64,000 nucleotides of DNA from Nitratireductor sp. (lineage in GTDB: Bacteria; Pseudomonadota; Alphaproteobacteria; Rhizobiales; Rhizobiaceae): positions 1 through 64,000 of the forward strand of contig JACKJU010000002.1 of assembly GCA_020637805.1 (NCBI GenBank), written 5' to 3'. A model generated the notes under the pieces. The model was not told the origin of the DNA. It saw only the letters and a program-made list of their open reading frames with translations, and made no database searches. Numbering within the stretch: the first letter of the stretch is position 1; each line of letters begins with the position of its first letter. A program made the position numbers and the translations under genes. Below are positions 45,134 through 54,779 of the stretch, piece by piece.

Positions 45134-46636
45134 ATGGCCGCGGATGCCGGTGCTCGGGCACTGATGTTCCAGGGAACCGGTTCCGATGTCGGCAAGACCG
45201 TGCTTGTCGCGGGGCTTTGCCGGGCGGCGCGGCAGCGCGGCATTCGCGTTTTGCCATTCAAACCACAAAACATGTCGAATAATGCCGCCGTGGCAGATGC
45301 AGGGCCCGACGGACATGGCGGCGGGGAAATGGGCCGTGCCCAATGGCTGCAGGCACTTGCCTGCGGTGTCGCTCCTTCCACCGACATGAACCCTGTTCTG
45401 CTCAAGCCGCAGTCTGAAAACGGTAGCCAGGTCATCGTGCAGGGCAGGGTGGCAGGAACGGCAAGGGCGCGCGAATACTTCACGATGAAGCCGACACTGC
45501 TCGATGCCGTGATGGAGAGCTACAACCGGCTTTCCAGCCAGGCGGACCTGATCCTGGTCGAAGGGGCAGGCTCGCCCGCCGAGATCAATCTGCGGCGCGG
45601 CGACATCGCCAATATGGGCTTTGCTGAGAGGGCGAATGTTCCTGTCGTGTTGATTGGCGACATCGACCGCGGCGGAGTGATTGCCTCCATCGTGGGAACG
45701 CACACAATCCTGCCGGAAGAGGACCGGTCACGAATCTGCGGCTACATCATCAACAAGTTTCGCGGCGATGTTTCGCTTTTCGATGACGGCCTCGAAGCGA
45801 TCACGAGTTTCACGGGCTGGCCCTCGTTCGGGGTGTTGCCATGGGTGGATGCCGTTCGCAGCCTGCCGGCCGAGGATTCGGTGCAACTTGAACGGCTTAT
45901 CGGCTCTGGTGCGGGTGGGGTGAAGATCGTGGTGCCGGTGCTGGGCAAGATCGCCAACTTCGACGACCTTGATCCCTTGAGGCTCGAACCAGGTGTCGAT
46001 CTTGTCTTCCTGCGCAAGGGCGAGCGCATTCCGGACGATGCCGCGATGATCATTCTACCTGGATCGAAATCGACCATCGCCGATCTTTCAGAGCTTCGCG
46101 CCAATGGCTGGGCAGAGCAAATCACGGCTCATGCCCGGCGCGGGGGGCAGGTCGTCGGAATATGCGGCGGTTACCAGATGCTCGGGCGGCGTGTCCTGGA
46201 TCCCGATGGAATCGAAGGCGATGTCCGCGAAATGGACGGACTTGGCCTCCTCGATATCGAAACCAGGATGGACAGGCAGAAGATCGTGCGCAATTCGAAG
46301 CCGGTTTCCGTGGAGTTTGATCTTCCTCTCGATGGCTACGAAATTCACATGGGCAAGACTTCAGGCCCCGATTGCGCGCGGCCGATGATCGGCACCATCA
46401 ACGGCCCTGATGGCGCGACTTCTGCAGATGGCAATGTGCGCGGATGTTACCTTCACGGGCTTTTCAACAGCGATGCCTACCGCGCCAGAATGCTGGAGAG
46501 GCTGGGCGTTGAAGTAACGGCCCGGAACCATCTTGGCGAAGTGGAGCGCGCGCTCGACGAACTGGCGGCCGCTATCGAAAAGCATCTGGATGTTGAGGCG
46601 TTGCTGGCCCGTGCCACTCCTTCTGCTTGGCGATAG
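45134..46636 (+). CDS. cobQ: Cobyric acid synthase
   Basis: About 500 residues. It amidates adenosylcobyrinic acid diamide at four positions using glutamine. An N-terminal dethiobiotin-synthetase-like P-loop (FQGTGSDVGKTVLVAGLCRA) and KPQNMSNNAAV are followed by the amidotransferase domain: VGICGGYQMLG with the catalytic Cys and YEIHMGKTSG with the His. ATG 45134 has GGAG nine bases upstream; the GTG at 45116 overlaps dxs and is less likely. The other cob genes of the window start at 47.9 kb, with galU between. Confidence 0.95.
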   Translation: MAADAGARALMFQGTGSDVGKTVLVAGLCRAARQRGIRVLPFKPQNMSNNAAVADAGPDGHGGGEMGRAQWLQALACGVAPSTDMNPVLLKPQSENGSQVIVQGRVAGTARAREYFTMKPTLLDAVMESYNRLSSQADLILVEGAGSPAEINLRRGDIANMGFAERANVPVVLIGDIDRGGVIASIVGTHTILPEEDRSRICGYIINKFRGDVSLFDDGLEAITSFTGWPSFGVLPWVDAVRSLPAEDSVQLERLIGSGAGGVKIVVPVLGKIANFDDLDPLRLEPGVDLVFLRKGERIPDDAAMIILPGSKSTIADLSELRANGWAEQITAHARRGGQVVGICGGYQMLGRRVLDPDGIEGDVREMDGLGLLDIETRMDRQKIVRNSKPVSVEFDLPLDGYEIHMGKTSGPDCARPMIGTINGPDGATSADGNVRGCYLHGLFNSDAYRARMLERLGVEVTARNHLGEVERALDELAAAIEKHLDVEALLARATPSAWR

Positions 46637-46822
46637 GATTAGCCCTTCGCCAAGTTTGTATTGACTGCGATCAAACACTTCAGCGTTGAGATGCCGCGCA
46701 GCGGATAATCGGCATGCTGCATTTGCGAAATCCCCGGTCCTGCCCTAACTTCTGAACGGAATCACAGGCCGGTTCGAATCTTCGCCGGTCCTGCCCCTCA
46801 GGAAAACGACAAGGTGCAGCAT

Positions 46823-47722
46823 ATGAACTCAACTCCACGCAAACGTGTTCGCAAGGCAGTCTTCCCGGTGGCGGGACTTGGAACGCGCTTTCTTCCCGCA
46901 ACAAAGGCGGTTCCGAAGGAAATGCTGACCGTGGTCGACAAACCGGTCATCCAGTATGTGGTGGACGAGGCACGGGCTGCGGGTATTGAGCATCTGGTTT
47001 TCGTAACCGGACGCAATAAGGGTGTCATCGAGGACCACTTCGACATCCCTTACGAATTGCAGTCCATGCTGGAAGAGCGCAACAAAACCGAGGCTCTGGC
47101 CATCCTCAATGCCGCGCTGCCAACCGCCGGCCAGACGAGTTTTACCCGCCAGCAGGCGCCGCTCGGGCTGGGTCATGCCGTCTGGTGCGCGCGCGACATC
47201 GTTGGCAATGAGCCGTTCGCCCTTCTGCTGCCGGACATGCTGATGCAAGACGAGCCAGGCTGCCTCGCCCGGATGATGGAAATCTACAACCAGACCGGCG
47301 GCAACATCATCTCCACCGAGGAAGTGGCCTGGGAGGAGACCCACAAATACGGGGTTGTCGAGAAGGGCGAAGAAGTGGCCGGTGGTTTCCGCATTCACGG
47401 CATGGTGGAAAAGCCGCCAAAGGGAACAGCGCCGTCGAACCTGTTCATTAATGGCCGCTACATACTGCAGCCCGAGATTTTCGAGATTCTGGAAACGCAG
47501 ACCACAGGTGCAGGCGGCGAAATCCAGCTTACCGATGCCATGTTGACGCTGGCCAAGAAGCAGGATTTCTACGGCTTCACCTTTACCGGCCGCACCTTTG
47601 ACTGCGGATCCAAGACGGGCTTCATCAAGGCCAATGTGGCATTCGCCATGTGGAATAGCGAGATGGCCGACGAAGTGCGCGAGGATATCCTCGAACTCAT
47701 CGAGACCGTGAAGCCGGTCTGA
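46823..47722 (+). CDS. galU: UTP-glucose-1-phosphate uridylyltransferase
   Basis: 299 residues. It makes UDP-glucose for polysaccharide and membrane glycan synthesis, and its product is the GalE substrate. Diagnostic motifs are [46 protein letters not shown] and [15 protein letters not shown] 46823 is used; the frame extends to GTG 46814. It splits the cobalamin genes. Confidence 0.96.
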   Translation: MNSTPRKRVRKAVFPVAGLGTRFLPATKAVPKEMLTVVDKPVIQYVVDEARAAGIEHLVFVTGRNKGVIEDHFDIPYELQSMLEERNKTEALAILNAALPTAGQTSFTRQQAPLGLGHAVWCARDIVGNEPFALLLPDMLMQDEPGCLARMMEIYNQTGGNIISTEEVAWEETHKYGVVEKGEEVAGGFRIHGMVEKPPKGTAPSNLFINGRYILQPEIFEILETQTTGAGGEIQLTDAMLTLAKKQDFYGFTFTGRTFDCGSKTGFIKANVAFAMWNSEMADEVREDILELIETVKPV

Positions 47723-47881
47723 TTTCGCGCTTGAGCCGCCACGGGACCTCGGCAGGAGTTGCGCCAAGCCCGCTCGTTGGCGCAGGCGCAATGATATGTC
47801 GCAACCAACTCGCTTGGCAAACTGGTGGCTGCTGTGTCACATCTTGGCTGCGGAGGGGCTCACAGCAGGGGGCTGGATACG

Positions 47882-48436
47882 ATGAAACTGACAAACGGCA
47901 TTACTTTCGTTTTTGGCGGCGCTCGCAGCGGCAAGAGCCGCATCGCAGAAAATCTGGTGCTTTCCTCCGGTCTCAAGCCGGTCTACATCGCCACCGGGCG
48001 AGCGAGCGACGAGGAGATGAGCGAACGTATCGCCATCCATCAGGAACGCCGTGGAGACGCCTGGGAACTTGTCGAGGAACCTTTGGCGCTGGCCGACGCT
48101 ATCAGCCAGTGCGCGCATCCTGGCCGCGCAATCCTGATCGATTGCCTTTCGATGTGGGTTTCCAACCTGATGCTTGCCGGTGCAGACCCTGTGCGTGAGT
48201 GCAAGCTGATGGTCGAAACGGCTTCGCAGGCCGGTGTACCGGTGGTTTTCGTTTCCACCGAGGTGGGCATGGGAATCGTTCCGGTCAACGATCTTGCACG
48301 CGATTTCCGCGACAAGGTGGGCGTGATCCATCAGCATGTGGCAGAAGCGGCCGCAGCCGTCTATTTCGTGGCGGCAGGTCTTCCGCTTGCGATGAAGGAA
48401 CCTGCTGCCGAAGCCGTGTTGAAGAAAGCCGGCTGA
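47882..48436 (+). CDS. cobU: Adenosylcobinamide kinase / guanylyltransferase
   Basis: 184 residues, called cobP in rhizobial nomenclature. It phosphorylates adenosylcobinamide and forms the GDP derivative in the lower-ligand assembly. Motifs are FVFGGARSGKSRIAENL (P-loop), YIATGRASDEEMSERI, IAIHQERRG, DCLSMWVSNLM and VVFVSTEVGMGIVP. ATG 47882 is in family register. The 160 bases after galU contain a GCGCCAA/TTGGCGC stem (47761-47783), but no cobalamin riboswitch that I can recognise. Confidence 0.95.
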   Translation: MKLTNGITFVFGGARSGKSRIAENLVLSSGLKPVYIATGRASDEEMSERIAIHQERRGDAWELVEEPLALADAISQCAHPGRAILIDCLSMWVSNLMLAGADPVRECKLMVETASQAGVPVVFVSTEVGMGIVPVNDLARDFRDKVGVIHQHVAEAAAAVYFVAAGLPLAMKEPAAEAVLKKAG

Positions 48437-48600
48437 ACGGCTATTGCTTCTGCTTCGAAACCGCGCGTTTGGAGCTGCATCCAGGTTTGACGGAAACGAA
48501 CAAACCGGATGCGCAAACAGGCTCGAATGTTTGGCGGGTTTCACATCTTCTGTGAACAATGAAACGCTTCGACCTGGAGCGCGCAACAGGAAGCATTGGC

Positions 48601-49695
48601 ATGTCCGAACAGTTTGACGGCACCAAAATCCCGGCAACCGTGATAACCGGCTTCCTGGGAGCCGGAAAGACCACGCTCATCCGCAACCTGCTGGCAACGG
48701 CGAACGGCAAGCGCATCGCCCTGATCATCAACGAGTTTGGCGATCTGGGTGTCGATGGGGAGGTGCTGAAAGGCTGCGGCGAGGAAACCTGTTCGGAAGA
48801 CGATATCGTCGAACTGACCAATGGTTGCATTTGCTGCACGGTGGCCGACGACTTCGTGCCGACCATGAAAGCGCTTCTGGAGCGTGATCGCAGGCCCGAC
48901 CATATCGTCATCGAGACTTCCGGGCTTGCGCTGCCGCAGCCGCTTGTCAATGCCTTCAACTGGCCGGAGATCCGCGAACGTGTGACGGTGGACGGGGTGG
49001 TCACCGTGGTTGATACCCGTGCAGTCGCCGATGGCCGCTTTGCATCTGATCTCGACAGGGTCAACGCACAGCGCGAGGCCGATGAGGCGCTCGACCATGA
49101 AAGCCCGCTGGAGGAACTCTTCGAGGACCAGCTGGCCTGCGCGGACATGATCGTACTGAACAAGGCAGACCTGGTGGACGAGGCGCTGCTCGACAAGGTG
49201 CAGGGCGATGTCGAGCGCGAGATCAAGCGTGCGGTCAAGGTGGTTCGGGCCTCGAACGGGTCGCTTCCGGCATCCGTGCTGTTGGGACTGGAATCGGCCA
49301 CAGAAGCTGATGTGATCAATCGCAAGTCGCACCACGAGATGCACCATCACGATGACGATGATGACCATGATGGGGACCACCATCATCATGACCACGATCA
49401 TGATGAGTTCGAGAGCTTTGTCGTCGGCGGACCTGCCGTCCGGGATGCGAAAGCCGCTGCTGCCGGACTGAAGCGGGTGATCGAGGATCACGACATTTTG
49501 CGGCTGAAGGGGTTCGTCGAGGTGGAAGGCAAACCCATGCGCCTCGTCGTTCAGGCTGTCGGCAATCGAATAGACACCCATTTTGACCGTGAGTGGCGCA
49601 ACGACGAACCGCGTGGCAGCCGCCTCGTGGTGATCGGTCTCGAAGGACTTGATCGGGCGAAGATCGAGAAGGCGGTGATGGCAGCGCTCGCCTGA
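48601..49695 (+). CDS. cobW: CobW-family metal GTPase (cobalamin pathway)
   Basis: About 364 residues. It is a COG0523 GTPase that probably supplies cobalt to the CobN chelatase. The P-loop is VITGFLGAGKTTLIRNLLAT, the metal-binding CxCC is NGCICCTV, and NKADLVDE is the guanine motif. A His/Asp-rich stretch at about residues 241-275 (HHEMHHHDDDDDHDGDHHHH) is a likely metal reservoir. ATG 48601 has AGGAAG upstream. It lies 22 bases before cobN. Confidence 0.94.
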   Translation: MSEQFDGTKIPATVITGFLGAGKTTLIRNLLATANGKRIALIINEFGDLGVDGEVLKGCGEETCSEDDIVELTNGCICCTVADDFVPTMKALLERDRRPDHIVIETSGLALPQPLVNAFNWPEIRERVTVDGVVTVVDTRAVADGRFASDLDRVNAQREADEALDHESPLEELFEDQLACADMIVLNKADLVDEALLDKVQGDVEREIKRAVKVVRASNGSLPASVLLGLESATEADVINRKSHHEMHHHDDDDDHDGDHHHHDHDHDEFESFVVGGPAVRDAKAAAAGLKRVIEDHDILRLKGFVEVEGKPMRLVVQAVGNRIDTHFDREWRNDEPRGSRLVVIGLEGLDRAKIEKAVMAALA

Positions 49696-49717
49696 GTGCG
49701 CGCCGTCACGGTTCATC

Positions 49718-52700
49718 ATGCATCTGCTGCTGGCACAAAAAGGCGCGATTAACGAGGGCGACGAGGCGGTCGACCTCGGGCAGACGCCGGGCGAGATCGT
49801 CGTGCTCTCGGCAGCCGATACCGAGCTTGCCTCGCTGGCCCAGGCCGCATCGGAACTCGGCCTTTCTACCGGCCGGCTGCGGCTCGCAAATTCGATGCAG
49901 CTGGCCCATCCGATGTCGGTTGATGTCTATGCCGAAAAGGTGATCTCGAAAGCGAGACTGGTTGTCGTGCGCCTGCTTGGCGGAAGGTCGTACTGGCCTT
50001 ACGGGGTGGAAACGCTGATCGCCACCGCTCAGGCAAACGGCGTGAAGCTTGCGTTTTTGCCGGGAGATGACAAGCCGGATCCCGACCTATTTTCAGCCTC
50101 CACCCTATCCGAGGAAGCGTGCCTGAAACTCTGGTCCTACCTGATCGAAGGCGGACCTGAAAACGCAAGGGCGTTTCTGGTCTATTGCAATCACCTGCTC
50201 GGCCTTTGCGAGGAACCGGCTGACCCGGCACCTCTCTTGAAGGCAGGCCTCTGGTATCCGGGTGCAGGCATAACCTCGCTGGAACGGGTGAAGCGTAACT
50301 GGCGCGAAGGCGCACCCGTTGCTGCGATCTGCTTCTACCGGGCGCTCGTCCAGTCGGGCGGACTACAGCCGATCGAGGCGCTCGTGGAGGCGCTGGCGCA
50401 ACGCGGTATGAATGCGCTGCCCATTTTCGTTTCCTCGCTCAAGGATGATGTCAGCGTTGAAACCGTGCGTGGCCTATTCGCCAATGCGGCGCCAGCCGTG
50501 GTCATGAACACGACGGGTTTTGCCGTCTCCTCTCCCACCGGAAAACATGCCGGAACCGCTCTGGATGAAACCGGAGCTCCGGTGCTCCAGATCATCCTGT
50601 CGGGTGGTTCGCAAGAGGCGTGGGCAGCATCGAGCCAGGGGCTTTCCTCGCGCGATCTCGCAATGAATGTCGCGCTGCCTGAGGTCGACGGCAGGGTCCT
50701 CGCCCGCGCAGTCGCTTTCAAGAACGCATCGCGTTTCGACGAGCGCGTGGAAGCCAACATCGTTCGCCACGAGGCGGAACCGACGCGCATTGCCTTTGCG
50801 GCCGATCTGGCCACCAACTGGGCAAGTTTGCGCGCCGCACCTGCGTCCGAACGCAAGGTCGCGATCATACTCGCCAACTATCCCAATCGGGATGGAAGGC
50901 TGGGAAATGGCGTCGGTCTCGACACACCGGCGGGCACCGTCAATGTGCTCAACGCCATGCGCGATGCAGGCTATCGAACCGGAGAATTTCCGAGCGATGG
51001 TGACAGCCTCATCCGGTTTCTTTCCGAGGGGCCGACCAATGCAGGCAATGACGGACGGGTGATCCGTGAAGTAATTTCCCTGAATCAATACAAGGACTTC
51101 TTCGCGAAACTGCCGGTTCAGATTCAGAATCAGGTAGTTCACAAATGGGGTGAGCCGGAACGCGATCCCTATTTTCTGGCAGGGCACGACGGATTCGCGC
51201 TCCCGCTTGCCAGATTCGGGAATGTCGTTTGTGGCATCCAGCCTGCACGCGGTTACAATATCGATCCGGTCGAGACATATCACTCGCCCGACCTTGTTCC
51301 GCCGCACGGCTATTTCGCTTTCTATGCCTGGTTGCGCGGCGCATTCAGTGCACATGCAATCGTGCATATGGGAAAGCATGGAAATCTTGAATGGCTGCCG
51401 GGCAAGGCACTGGCGCTTTCACAGCACTGTTTTCCCGAAGCGGTGCTGGGACCGATGCCTCATCTCTACCCGTTCATCGTCAACGATCCGGGTGAGGGGT
51501 CACAGGCGAAACGCCGAACGTCGGCGGTCATCATCGATCACCTGACGCCGCCTTTGACCCGTGCAGAAAGCTATGGCCCGCTGCGCGATCTGGAAGCGCT
51601 GGTGGATGAATATTACGAGGCTTCCGGCAATGACCCGCGCAGGCTGGTGCTGCTCAAGAAACAGATACTCGAACTGATAGGCGACATAGGCCTCGACCAG
51701 GATGCGGGCATCGTTGAAGGCGATGGAGAGAACGAGAAACTGGAGAAGCTTGACGGCTATCTGTGCGAGTTGAAGGAGATGCAGATACGCGACGGCCTTC
51801 ATATCTTCGGCCAGGCGCCCGAAGGCAGATTGCTGACGGATCTCGCCGTTTCGCTGGTGCGTGTGCCGCGCGGTGCTGGCGTGGGCGGGGATGCTTCCCT
51901 GCATCGGGCAATCGCCGTTGACCTGCTCGCTGCAGCGTTCGACCCGCTTGACTGCGACATGGCGAAGGCATGGGAAGGTCAAAGGCCGGACGTGTTGGCG
52001 CGTCTCTTGGATGGACCATGGCGAACGCAGGGCGATACCATTGAACGCATCGAATTGCTTGCAGCGGAACTGGTTGCCGGACGGGCGGTGTGCTCCCCGG
52101 ACTGGACGAATGTGTCTGCGGTCCTTGAACGGACAAATGAGGAGATCCTGCCCAGCATCACCGTATGCGGCACACGGGAAATCGATGCGCTGCTGACGGG
52201 ACTCGACGGCCGTTTCGTTGAACCCGGTCCGTCCGGTGCGCCTTCGCGCGGAAGAACGGATGTCCTGCCGACGGGACGCAACTTCTTTTCCGTCGACAGC
52301 CGCGCGGTTCCGACCCCGGCGGCATGGGAACTCGGCCGCAAGTCAGCCGACCTGCTGATCCGCCGTTACCGGCAGGATAATGGTGAATGGCCTACCTCGT
52401 TCGGCCTTTCGGCATGGGGGACGTCAAACATGCGAACCGGCGGCGACGACATCGCCCAGGCGCTGGCGCTGATCGGGGCGAAGCCGGTATGGGACAACCT
52501 CTCGCGGCGCGTGACAGGATACGAGATCATCACCCTTGCCGAACTTGGCCGTCCGCGGGTCGATGTCACGCTGCGAATATCGGGGTTTTTCCGCGATGCC
52601 TTTCCAGCGCAGATCGAATTGCTCGACCGGGCAATTCGAGCGGTTGGAGCGCTGGATGAACCGCCCGAGGATAATCCGATTGCAGCGCGGATGGTGGCAG

Positions 52701-53488
52701 AGGCAAGACAACTTTCGGCAAGCGGCGTCGAGGAGGCGGAGGCAAGCCACCGGGCGGGCTTTCGCATATTCGGCTCAAGGCCGGGCGCCTATGGCGCTGG
52801 CCTGCAAGCGTTGATCGACGAGAAGGGCTGGGAAAAACGAGGCGACCTTGCAGAGGCCTATCTTGCCTGGGGTGGCTACGCCTATGGCGCAAGGGATGAA
52901 GGCCGGGCAGAAGGGGAGGCCTTCCGCAAGCGCCTGTCCGGCGTCGAGGCTGTCGTGCACAATCAGGACAACCGCGAGCACGACCTGCTCGATTCCGACG
53001 ATTACTACCAGTTTGAGGGCGGCATGACGGCGGCGGTGGAGCATGTCTCGGGTGCACGGCCCAAGGTCTATCATAACGACCATTCACGGCCCGAACGACC
53101 AGTCGTCCGGGCGCTGGAAGACGAGATCGCCCGCGTGGTAAGGGCGCGGGCCGCAAATCCCAAATGGATCGATGGCGTAATGCGGCATGGATACAAGGGA
53201 GCGTTCGAGATGGTCGCTACCGTCGACTACCTGTTTGCCTTTTCGGCAACGACGGGTGCCGTGCGCAACCACCATTTCGACCTGGTCTACGAGGCATATC
53301 TGGGCGATGAGACCGTTAGGGCATTTATCGGACAGTCGAACCCGGCCGGATTGCGCGAGATGGCGGAACGGTTTCTGGAGGCCGCCGAACGGGGGATGTG
53401 GACACCGCGGTCCAATTCGGCGAAGTTTCTGTTGGAAGGCCTGATTGAAGAAGGCAAATCCGCGCCAGATCAAGCGGCAGATGAATGA
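49718..53488 (+). CDS. cobN: Cobaltochelatase subunit CobN
   Basis: 1256 residues, the large subunit of the aerobic ATP-dependent cobalt chelatase that inserts cobalt into hydrogenobyrinic acid diamide (with CobS and CobT, not in this window). It is homologous to the magnesium chelatase H subunit. Recognisable blocks are HMGKHGNLEWLPGKALALSQ, IVNDPGEGSQAKRR and the C-terminal DSDDYYQFEGGM and WIDGVMRHGYKGAFEM. It is part of the cobU-cobW-cobN-cobO run. Confidence 0.97.
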   Translation: MHLLLAQKGAINEGDEAVDLGQTPGEIVVLSAADTELASLAQAASELGLSTGRLRLANSMQLAHPMSVDVYAEKVISKARLVVVRLLGGRSYWPYGVETLIATAQANGVKLAFLPGDDKPDPDLFSASTLSEEACLKLWSYLIEGGPENARAFLVYCNHLLGLCEEPADPAPLLKAGLWYPGAGITSLERVKRNWREGAPVAAICFYRALVQSGGLQPIEALVEALAQRGMNALPIFVSSLKDDVSVETVRGLFANAAPAVVMNTTGFAVSSPTGKHAGTALDETGAPVLQIILSGGSQEAWAASSQGLSSRDLAMNVALPEVDGRVLARAVAFKNASRFDERVEANIVRHEAEPTRIAFAADLATNWASLRAAPASERKVAIILANYPNRDGRLGNGVGLDTPAGTVNVLNAMRDAGYRTGEFPSDGDSLIRFLSEGPTNAGNDGRVIREVISLNQYKDFFAKLPVQIQNQVVHKWGEPERDPYFLAGHDGFALPLARFGNVVCGIQPARGYNIDPVETYHSPDLVPPHGYFAFYAWLRGAFSAHAIVHMGKHGNLEWLPGKALALSQHCFPEAVLGPMPHLYPFIVNDPGEGSQAKRRTSAVIIDHLTPPLTRAESYGPLRDLEALVDEYYEASGNDPRRLVLLKKQILELIGDIGLDQDAGIVEGDGENEKLEKLDGYLCELKEMQIRDGLHIFGQAPEGRLLTDLAVSLVRVPRGAGVGGDASLHRAIAVDLLAAAFDPLDCDMAKAWEGQRPDVLARLLDGPWRTQGDTIERIELLAAELVAGRAVCSPDWTNVSAVLERTNEEILPSITVCGTREIDALLTGLDGRFVEPGPSGAPSRGRTDVLPTGRNFFSVDSRAVPTPAAWELGRKSADLLIRRYRQDNGEWPTSFGLSAWGTSNMRTGGDDIAQALALIGAKPVWDNLSRRVTGYEIITLAELGRPRVDVTLRISGFFRDAFPAQIELLDRAIRAVGALDEPPEDNPIAARMVAEARQLSASGVEEAEASHRAGFRIFGSRPGAYGAGLQALIDEKGWEKRGDLAEAYLAWGGYAYGARDEGRAEGEAFRKRLSGVEAVVHNQDNREHDLLDSDDYYQFEGGMTAAVEHVSGARPKVYHNDHSRPERPVVRALEDEIARVVRARAANPKWIDGVMRHGYKGAFEMVATVDYLFAFSATTGAVRNHHFDLVYEAYLGDETVRAFIGQSNPAGLREMAERFLEAAERGMWTPRSNSAKFLLEGLIEEGKSAPDQAADE

Positions 53489-53501
53489 GAGGGTAAATTC
53501 C

Positions 53502-54140
53502 ATGGCCGAGAAATCGGAAAAGCTGAAGAACATGAGCGAGGAGGAGCTTGATGCCCGCCACGCCGAGAAAATGAAGAAGAAGAAGGCTGCGCGCGACAAG
53601 ATTATTGCCACCAAGACGGTCGAAAAAGGGCTGGTGATCGTTCACACCGGCAAGGGCAAGGGCAAGTCGACTGCGGCTTTCGGCATGGTTTTCCGCGCGA
53701 TCGGCAATGGCATGCGGGTGGGTATCGTGCAGTTCGTCAAGGGCAAGTGGGGTACCGGCGAACGCAAGGTTCTGGAAGCGTTTCCCGACCAGGTGGAGAT
53801 GGCGACCATGGGCGAGGGCTTCACCTGGGAAACCCAGGACCGTCAGCGCGACATAGCGGCGGCGAAGGAGGCCTGGGAAAAGGCCAAGGCGATGATCATG
53901 GACGAGAAGCTCGACATGGTTCTCTGCGACGAATTGAACATCGTGCTTCGATACGATTATCTCGACCTCGGCGAGATCATCGAGTTTCTCCAGAACAAGC
54001 CCGAGATGAAACATGTCATCATAACCGGGCGCAACGCCAAGGATGAGCTGATCGAGTTCGCCGATCTTGTGACCGAGATGGAAATGGTGAAGCATCCGTT
54101 CCGCTCCGGCGTCAAGGCGCAGGTCGGAATCGAGTTCTGA
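53502..54140 (+). CDS. cobO: Corrinoid adenosyltransferase
   Basis: About 212 residues. It transfers the adenosyl group of ATP to the cobalt of the corrinoid. The P-loop is VIVHTGKGKGKSTAAFGMVF; then MGEGFTWETQDRQRD, LDMVLCDELNIVLRY and HVIITGRNAKDELIEFADLV, all CobO/BtuR family. The first 30 residues are Lys-rich and extra. ATG 53502 is 13 bases after the cobN stop; the frame upstream of it is the cobN shadow. A strong terminator follows at 54230. Confidence 0.95.
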   Translation: MAEKSEKLKNMSEEELDARHAEKMKKKKAARDKIIATKTVEKGLVIVHTGKGKGKSTAAFGMVFRAIGNGMRVGIVQFVKGKWGTGERKVLEAFPDQVEMATMGEGFTWETQDRQRDIAAAKEAWEKAKAMIMDEKLDMVLCDELNIVLRYDYLDLGEIIEFLQNKPEMKHVIITGRNAKDELIEFADLVTEMEMVKHPFRSGVKAQVGIEF

Positions 54141-54229
54141 GCAGCCTGCCGGGCGTGCCAGGAAGACGCAGGTCACCTGCCAAGGCATACCGCAACACTC
54201 ATGAATGTGAAAGTCGTCTACAAAAACGA

Positions 54230-54266
54230 CAAAACGCCAAGCCGTGGCCATCGGCTTAGCGTTTTG
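54230..54266 (+). terminator. Terminator after the cob genes
   Basis: CAAAACGCCAAGCCG (54230-54244) pairs with CGGCTTAGCGTTTTG (54252-54266) around TGGCCAT with one mismatch; TT follows. It probably ends the cob transcript and can work from the other strand. Confidence 0.8.
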
Positions 54267-54292
54267 TTGGGATTTCGAGACTGTACGAGAAG

Positions 54293-54519
54293 GCGGCAGG
54301 AGTGGTAGCCGCAGATAGTGTCTCAAATTCCTGGTAACATGTTGTGTCAGTTCCGACACTCGACGGAGACCGTCGAGGCGTTTCTGCCAGTCCGGACGAA
54401 ACGATGCCACCGCGCCCGTTGGCCTGTTGTTGGCCGGGCGACTACAAAGCAAACATTCCTCGATGAGGTCCGGGATCGCGTCATGCGGAGGACAACGATG
54501 CGAAAGGGATCGTTCCTCC
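54293..54519. ncRNA. Hairpin-dense non-coding segment
   Basis: Between the terminators at 54230 and 54689 no gene is found, but hairpins stand in a row: GCGGC/GCCGC (54293-54312), GTGTC/GACAC (54344-54359), CTCGACGG/CCGTCGAG (54359-54377), CGTTTC/GAAACG (54379-54403), a bulged CGCCC..GGCC/GGCCGGGCG (about 54412-54440), CCTC/GAGG (54458-54468) and GGAGGACAACGAT/ATCGTTCCTCC (54487-54519). Such density suggests a structured RNA; the strand is unknown. It matches no RNA family known to me (RNase P, tmRNA and 4.5S signatures not seen). Confidence 0.4.
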
Positions 54520-54688
54520 CGGTAACTGCACCCTGCAACAAATTTCTTTAGGATGTCTTGATCCGATTGGTAAAAATTGAGCTAACGCACATTTTTCTTC
54601 GGCTGGCCTTTTGAGGGTGACAAGTTGATGGCTGAGCCTGGCTGTCGAAAGCCTGTCCAAAAGGTGGCCTGGATAAGCCATTCATGGA

Positions 54689-54720
54689 AAAGCCGGTTTG
54701 GCACGGGCCAAACCGGCTTT
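54689..54720 (-). terminator. Bidirectional terminator
   Basis: AAAGCCGGTTTGGC and GCCAAACCGGCTTT form a perfect 14-bp stem with a 4-nt loop. On the minus strand it is followed by TTCC and lies 60 bases after the gene at 54780-55322; on the plus strand it would end any RNA from the hairpin-rich segment. Confidence 0.8.
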
Positions 54721-54779
54721 CTGTTATTGGAGTGTAAATATCAGAGTGTCCAGGCGTCATCGCCTGCCGAGGAATTGGC

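Noticed and set aside
46740..46800. tRNA T-arm-like GGTTCGAATC upstream of galU
   Set aside because: The bases around it do not form a 5-bp T stem or an acceptor stem, and no anticodon arm lies before it.
47723..47881. Possible cobalamin riboswitch before cobU
   Set aside because: The B12-box and the conserved pseudoknot strings are missing; only a simple 7-bp stem is visible.
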